DNA of 64,000 bases from Streptomyces spongiicola (GTDB lineage: Bacteria; Actinomycetota; Actinomycetes; Streptomycetales; Streptomycetaceae), in NCBI RefSeq assembly GCF_003122365.1, contig NZ_CP029254.1, forward strand, positions 6,140,001 through 6,204,000, read 5' to 3'. The notes below the pieces were generated by a model that was given only the letters and a program-made list of their open reading frames with translations, did no database searches and was not told the DNA's origin. The position numbers were made by a program, and so were the translations under genes. Positions 59,949 to 64,000 of this stretch are shown in pieces; the first letter of the stretch is position 1, and every line of letters starts with the position of its first letter.

Positions 59949-60164
59949 TCAGGCGGGCACCGGATCACCGACCTCGTAGCCGGCCTCGACGATGGCGGCA
60001 CGCAGCCGCTCGTCGTCGAGACCGGTGCCGTGCACGGTGACGGTGTTCGCGGCCAGATCGACCACGACCTCGCTCACACCGGCCACTTCACGGACCTCCT
60101 CGGTGATGCTCGCCACGCAGTGCCCGCAGCTCATGCCGGTGACGTTGTAGTGCTTCTGGGTCAT
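59949..60164 (-). CDS. copZ: CopZ-like heavy-metal-associated chaperone
   Basis: A 71-residue HMA-domain protein with the Cu-binding motif GMSCGHCVASI near residue 10, then VREVAGVSEVVVDLAANTVTV and the C-terminal AIVEAGYEVGD. It would carry Cu(I) to the P-type ATPase at 50844, which is 7 kb away. ATG 60164 follows GAGGAGTG. No CsoR-like site was found upstream. Confidence 0.92.
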   Translation of the reverse strand: MTQKHYNVTGMSCGHCVASITEEVREVAGVSEVVVDLAANTVTVHGTGLDDERLRAAIVEAGYEVGDPVPA

Positions 60165-60545
60165 GGGGCCACTCCTCGATGCCGGTGGACTCTCCCACCG
60201 GCGTACGGATACACGGAGGCGGATGTTCAGCGCCGCGGCGGGAGAGAGGGCCCTCACGCGGCACATGCGCACCGCCCGTCTTCAGCTGTCACCCCAGTCG
60301 TCGGCGGAGGGGGCCGCCGGGTTCCCGGCGCCGGGCGTGGCGCGCGGCGACGGGTATCCCCGGCCGGGCCGGCGTCGTGGACGGCGGTGATCAGGGTGCC
60401 GCGCGCAGGCCCGGGGATCCCGTGCCGCAACAACCTCCGGTCCGGGCACGGTTGCGGAAACGGCCGGGAACTCATCCACCGGTGGCACCGACATGTGGGA
60501 CGAGGCCGCAGTCCGGCGGCCGTTCCACAGGGGAAGGGCGGAAGG
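60165..60545. other. Divergent region between CopZ and MFS genes
   Basis: A 381-base non-coding stretch. Contains gacgggtatccccgg (60348-60362), half of a CsoR-like motif but without the second arm. No gene is supported. Confidence 0.4.
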
Positions 60546-62042
60546 GTGACGGACCACGGCGGGGGCTCTGCGGAGCCCGGACGCATACCCGGCGGCCATG
60601 GCGGCGCCGGTGGTCAGGACCGTGTCGGTGGTCAGGACTGTGTCGGTGGCCAGGAGCGTGTCGGTGGTCAGGACCGTGCCGGTGGTCAGGACCGCTGGCT
60701 CCTGGTGGCCGTGGCGGGACTGCTGTCGTTCGTGGCCATGCTCGACATGAGCATCGTCAACGTGGCGCTGGCGGAGATCTCGCGGGACCTTCGGGTGTCC
60801 GCCGCGACGGCCCAGTGGGTCGTGCTGGGCTACCAGCTTCCCGTCGTGGCGCTGCTGCTCCCCGTCGGCCGTTGGCTGGACGGCGCAGGCCCCCGCTCCG
60901 CGGTGCTCGCCGCCACCGCCGGGTTCGCCCTGTGCAGCGCCCTGGCGGCGGCCGCCCCCTGGGCCGGTGTCCTCGTCACGGCCCGGCTGGCCCAGGGTGT
61001 CTTCGGGGCGGTCCTGTTCGTGCTGATGCCCGTCCTCGCCCTCGGCTCGGTGCGGCCCGAACTGCGCGGCCGGGCGATGAGCGTGCCGGCCACGCTCGGT
61101 CCGCTCGGCGCGGTGACCGGACCCGCGGTCGGCGGACTGCTGCTGGACGGCCTGGGCTGGCGCTCGGTCTTCCTGGTCAAGATCCCCTTCTGCCTGCTGG
61201 CGCTGTTCGTCGCCTGGAGGGCGATGCCCGCCGACCGCGGGCTGCGGCTGCCCCGTACCCGATCACTGCTGGACGCGTCGCTCGTCGCCACCGGCGTAAC
61301 GATCCTGCTCGTGGCGCTGACCCTGGCGGCCGGTGACTCCCGGTGGCTGGTGCTCACCGCGGCCGCGGCGCCCGTACTGTGGCTGTGGTTGCGCGGAGAG
61401 GGCGGGCGGCCGGTGGGCGGAGTGCTGCGGGTGCCCGGACTGCCGGGCGCGCACGGGGCGGTGCTGGCACTGGCGACCGGATTCGCCGCGATGGCCTATG
61501 TCATCGCCCTCCACCTCCAGCGTGACAACGGCGTCAGCGCCACCGCCACCGGCCTGACCGTGCTCGCCTTCCCGCTCGGCATGGGACTGGCCGGACCGCT
61601 CGGAGGGCGCCTCGCCGACCGCTACGGCGCCAGGCCGGTCGCGGTCGCCGGAGCCGCGGTCACCGCCTTCGGGCTGCTGCTGCTGGTCCCGGCCGGCGGA
61701 GGGTGGTCCCCGGTGGACGTGGCCTGGCGGCTGGCGCTCGCGGGCGCCGGCATGGGACTCAACGGCGGCCCCACACAGGCCATGGTGATGGGGGCGGCGC
61801 CACCGGAGCGGGTCGCGACCGTCGGCTCGACGGTCCAGCTCGCCCGCAGCCTCGGCTTCACGCTCGGCCCCGCCCTCGCGACCGCCGCGTGGGGCCTCGC
61901 CGGCCCCGGCCACGGCGCCCGGGCCGGCCTGGGCCTGGCCGCCGCTGCCGCCTGTCTCTCCGTACCCCTGCTCCTGCTGCCCGCACGCCGCCGCGCCGAC
62001 GCGACGGCCACGACCAACGCGGCCGCCGCGGCCGGCAACTGA
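60546..62042 (+). CDS. MFS exporter (DHA2-like) with N-terminal GGQDRV repeats
   Basis: A 498-residue transporter with about 14 hydrophobic helices (LLVAVAGLLSFVAMLDMSIV, then NVALAEISRDLRVSAATAQW, VLGYQLPVVALLLPVGRWLD, GRLADRYGARPVAVAG). Before the first helix, residues 13-41 are five copies of GGQDRV-type repeats, from an 18-bp DNA repeat. GTG 60546 follows GGGGAAGGGCGGAAGG. The stop codon lies in a 29-bp repeat. Possible job: export of a product related to the following asparagine synthetase, by adjacency only. Confidence 0.87.
   Translation: MTDHGGGSAEPGRIPGGHGGAGGQDRVGGQDCVGGQERVGGQDRAGGQDRWLLVAVAGLLSFVAMLDMSIVNVALAEISRDLRVSAATAQWVVLGYQLPVVALLLPVGRWLDGAGPRSAVLAATAGFALCSALAAAAPWAGVLVTARLAQGVFGAVLFVLMPVLALGSVRPELRGRAMSVPATLGPLGAVTGPAVGGLLLDGLGWRSVFLVKIPFCLLALFVAWRAMPADRGLRLPRTRSLLDASLVATGVTILLVALTLAAGDSRWLVLTAAAAPVLWLWLRGEGGRPVGGVLRVPGLPGAHGAVLALATGFAAMAYVIALHLQRDNGVSATATGLTVLAFPLGMGLAGPLGGRLADRYGARPVAVAGAAVTAFGLLLLVPAGGGWSPVDVAWRLALAGAGMGLNGGPTQAMVMGAAPPERVATVGSTVQLARSLGFTLGPALATAAWGLAGPGHGARAGLGLAAAAACLSVPLLLLPARRRADATATTNAAAAAGN
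60612..60694 (+). repeat. 18-bp repeat at the MFS N-terminus
   Basis: The unit ggtcaggaccgtgtcggt is repeated about 4.6 times with base changes, encoding GGQDRV-type repeats in frame. Confidence 0.85.
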
Positions 62043-62140
62043 CCGAGGACGCGGCCGCCGCCCGCAACCGACCGAGGACGCGGCCACCGTCCGCAACCGA
62101 CCGAGGACGCGGCCACCGCCGCCCCCAACCGACCGAGGAG
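62036..62140. repeat. 29-bp tandem repeat across the MFS stop
   Basis: Three and a half copies of caaccgaccgaggacgcggc plus caccgtccg; the first copy contains the TGA of the MFS gene (caacTGAccg), and the last copy supplies GAGGAG, the ribosome binding site of asnB. Confidence 0.9.
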
Positions 62141-62147
62141 ACTGCCC

Positions 62148-63974
62148 GTGTGCGGAATCACCGGCTGGGTGTCCTTCCACCAGGACGCCCGCAGCCACGC
62201 CCCCGTCATCGAGGCCATGACGGCCACTCTCACCCCCCGCGGCCCGGACGCGGGCGGCGTCTGGCTGGGCGAGCACGCGGCCATCGGACACCGCCGCCTC
62301 GCCGTCATCGACCCGGCCGGCGGAGTCCAGCCGATGACGGACCGGCCCGACGAGCCGGCCGTCGTCCTCAGCTACAGCGGAGAGGTCTACAACCACCACG
62401 AGCTGCGCGCCGAACTGAGGCGCCTCGGACACGACTTCCGCACCCGCAGCGACACCGAGGTGGTGCTGCGGGCCTGCCTCCAGTGGGGCGAGGACGTCGC
62501 GGAGCACCTCGACGGCATGTTCGCCTTCGCGGTATGGGACGAACGGGCCCGGCGGCTCCTCCTGGTCCGCGACCGCCTCGGCGTGAAGCCGCTCTACTGG
62601 GCCGCCGTCGACGGCGGTCTCGCCTTCGCCTCGGAGCCCAAGGCGCTGTTCGCGCACCCCGAGATCCGCCCCCGCGTGGACGCGGACGGACTGCGCGAGG
62701 CGTACAGCCTGCTGTTCAACACCGGCCCCACGGTGTGGTCTGGAGTGCGCGAGGTCGAGCCGGGCGGCGTGCTCGCCCTGGACCGCGCCGGCATCCGCGA
62801 ACGCCGCTACTGGCAGCTGGAGGCCCGCCCCCACGGCGACGACCGCGACACCACCGTCGAACGCGTCCGCGATCTCGTCTCCACCGCCGCGCGCAGCCAG
62901 CTGGAGGCCGACGTCCCGCTGTGCAGCCTGCTGTCCGGCGGGATCGACTCCACGGTGCTCACCGCGCTGCTCGCCGGTGAACTCCGCAGGCGGGAGGGCC
63001 CGGACGCGCGGATCCGCTCGTACGCGGTGGACTACAGCGACCAGGCCGAGCAGTTCACCGGCGACGTACTGCGCACCGGCCACGACACGCCGTTCGCGAC
63101 CGAGGCCGGGGCGTACATCGGCACCGACCACAGCACCGTCGTCCTCGACCCGCGCTCCCTGCTCGACCTCGACCACCGCAGGGCGGTCGTCGCGGCCCGG
63201 GACTCGCCCATCGGCGTCGGGGACATGGACACCTCGCTGTACCTGCTGTTCGGGAGGATCCGCGAGCACTCGACCGTCGCCCTGTCCGGCGAGGCGGCGG
63301 ACGAGGTGTTCGGCGGATACCCCTGGTTCCACAACCCCAAGGCCCTGGCCGCCTCGACCTTCCCCTGGCTGCTCGTCACCGGCGACGAGGCCGCGATGCC
63401 GGTCAACCCCGAACTCGACCTGCGCATAGCCGAGTTCCGTGACGACACCTACGCCGACGCCCTGGCGGCGGTGCCGCACGCCGACGGCGAGACCGCGACC
63501 GAGCACCGGCAGCGCGAGATGCAGCACCTGTCCCTGACCCGCTGGCTGCGCCAGCTCCTGCACCGCAAGGACCGCCTCAGCATGGCGTGGGGGCTGGAGG
63601 TCCGCGTCCCGTACTGCGACCACCGCCTGGTCGAGTACGCCTTCGACACGACCTGGGCGCTGAAGAGCTTCGACGGCCGGGAGAAGAGCCTGCTGCGCGC
63701 CTCGGGAACCGGCCTCGCCCCTGACTCGGTGCTGCACCGCCCCAAGAACCACTACCCGGCCACCCACCACCCCGACTACAACCGCGGTCTCCAGGACCTG
63801 GCCCGGGACGCGCTGTCCGACCCGCGGGTCCGCGCCCTGGCGGACGAATCCGTCATCAAGCCCAGCCTGGACACCGCGCCCGACCGGCTTCAGTGGGGCC
63901 ACCGGCTCCGTCTCGAACGCGTCGTGGACCTCGCCCTGTGGCTGGACCACCACCGCCCCGAACTCGCCCTCTGA
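62148..63974 (+). CDS. asnB: Asparagine synthase, glutamine-hydrolysing
   Basis: A 608-residue class B asparagine synthase. The N-terminal Ntn glutaminase has the catalytic Cys2 (VCGITGWVSF, after removal of the first residue), RGPDAGG and SYSGEVYNHHELR. The synthetase domain has the pyrophosphate loop LLSGGIDSTVL and SGEAADEVFGGYPWF. It converts aspartate to asparagine using glutamine and ATP, or amidates a related substrate. GTG 62148 follows GAGGAGA. It is followed after 10 bases by another gene. Confidence 0.92.
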   Translation: MCGITGWVSFHQDARSHAPVIEAMTATLTPRGPDAGGVWLGEHAAIGHRRLAVIDPAGGVQPMTDRPDEPAVVLSYSGEVYNHHELRAELRRLGHDFRTRSDTEVVLRACLQWGEDVAEHLDGMFAFAVWDERARRLLLVRDRLGVKPLYWAAVDGGLAFASEPKALFAHPEIRPRVDADGLREAYSLLFNTGPTVWSGVREVEPGGVLALDRAGIRERRYWQLEARPHGDDRDTTVERVRDLVSTAARSQLEADVPLCSLLSGGIDSTVLTALLAGELRRREGPDARIRSYAVDYSDQAEQFTGDVLRTGHDTPFATEAGAYIGTDHSTVVLDPRSLLDLDHRRAVVAARDSPIGVGDMDTSLYLLFGRIREHSTVALSGEAADEVFGGYPWFHNPKALAASTFPWLLVTGDEAAMPVNPELDLRIAEFRDDTYADALAAVPHADGETATEHRQREMQHLSLTRWLRQLLHRKDRLSMAWGLEVRVPYCDHRLVEYAFDTTWALKSFDGREKSLLRASGTGLAPDSVLHRPKNHYPATHHPDYNRGLQDLARDALSDPRVRALADESVIKPSLDTAPDRLQWGHRLRLERVVDLALWLDHHRPELAL

Positions 63975-63984
63975 GGAGCGCACC

Positions 63985-64000
63985 ATGACCCTTCACGAGA
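63985..64000 (+). CDS. Start of a downstream gene (truncated by window edge)
   Basis: Only MTLHE is visible, starting at ATG 63985 with GAGGAGCG 6 bases upstream, 10 bases after the asnB stop. Probably co-transcribed with asnB. Nothing more can be said. Confidence 0.5.

Noticed and set aside
60348..60362. CsoR site upstream of copZ
   Set aside because: Only one half (gggta) is present; the second arm is missing at a 5- or 6-base distance.

Overview
The window is about 74% GC, uses many GTG and TTG starts, packs genes with 4-base stop/start overlaps, and encodes actinobacterial families (DUF5133, DUF4383, DUF5914, SpoIIE-type phosphatases, BlaI/M56, SpoOM). It is best read as chromosomal DNA of a Streptomyces or a close relative. 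No tRNA, rRNA, CRISPR array or complete transposon was seen.

Region 1 (1-24,000) is a light-response and aromatic-carotenoid locus. It holds an SDR/DUF2867 oxidoreductase, a class I DNA photolyase, the MerR/B12-binding light regulator litR coupled to an FeS-type cryptochrome/photolyase, and the operon crtE-crtI-crtB-Rieske oxygenase on the plus strand. The operon crtY-crtT-crtU lies on the minus strand, with an ECF sigma factor (litS candidate) just upstream of crtY. Between the two convergent crt operons sit a methyltransferase, an XRE/cupin regulator, an MFS exporter and the remnant of an IS605-type TnpB gene, whose terminal hairpin supplies the crtU stop codon. Together these genes would make isorenieratene-type carotenoids under light control; the Rieske protein could modify the end product.

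Region 2 (24,000-39,000) is signalling. It has a response-regulator phosphatase, a CHASE3 histidine kinase and an Rcp1-like receiver in one overlapping operon, then an RsbW-like kinase, two STAS anti-anti-sigma proteins, a SigB/F-type sigma factor with a DUF2267 partner, a GAF-ANTAR antiterminator and a second SpoIIE phosphatase. These are the parts of one or two partner-switching stress pathways. An MMPL exporter with a MarR regulator is embedded here.

Region 3 (38,500-47,300) holds two paralogous MarR regulators, a DUF5133 protein, a BlaI/M56 pair, a His-rich SpoOM and two tandem CBS-domain membrane proteins.

Region 4 (47,300-60,200) is rich in copper functions: a PepSY membrane protein, two His/Met-rich membrane proteins, a Cys-cluster mini-protein, an operon of a small membrane protein, a copper P-type ATPase and a PCuAC-like protein behind a CsoR-like operator, an ECF sigma factor, a FecBCD/BtuFCD-type ABC importer and a CopZ-type chaperone. 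The window ends with an MFS exporter, an asparagine synthetase and the start of a further gene.

A striking trait throughout is short tandem repeats in intergenic DNA. Many run across stop codons or into coding regions, giving low-complexity tails or insertions in CrtE, CrtI, CrtB, CrtT, the histidine kinase, an MFS protein and others.
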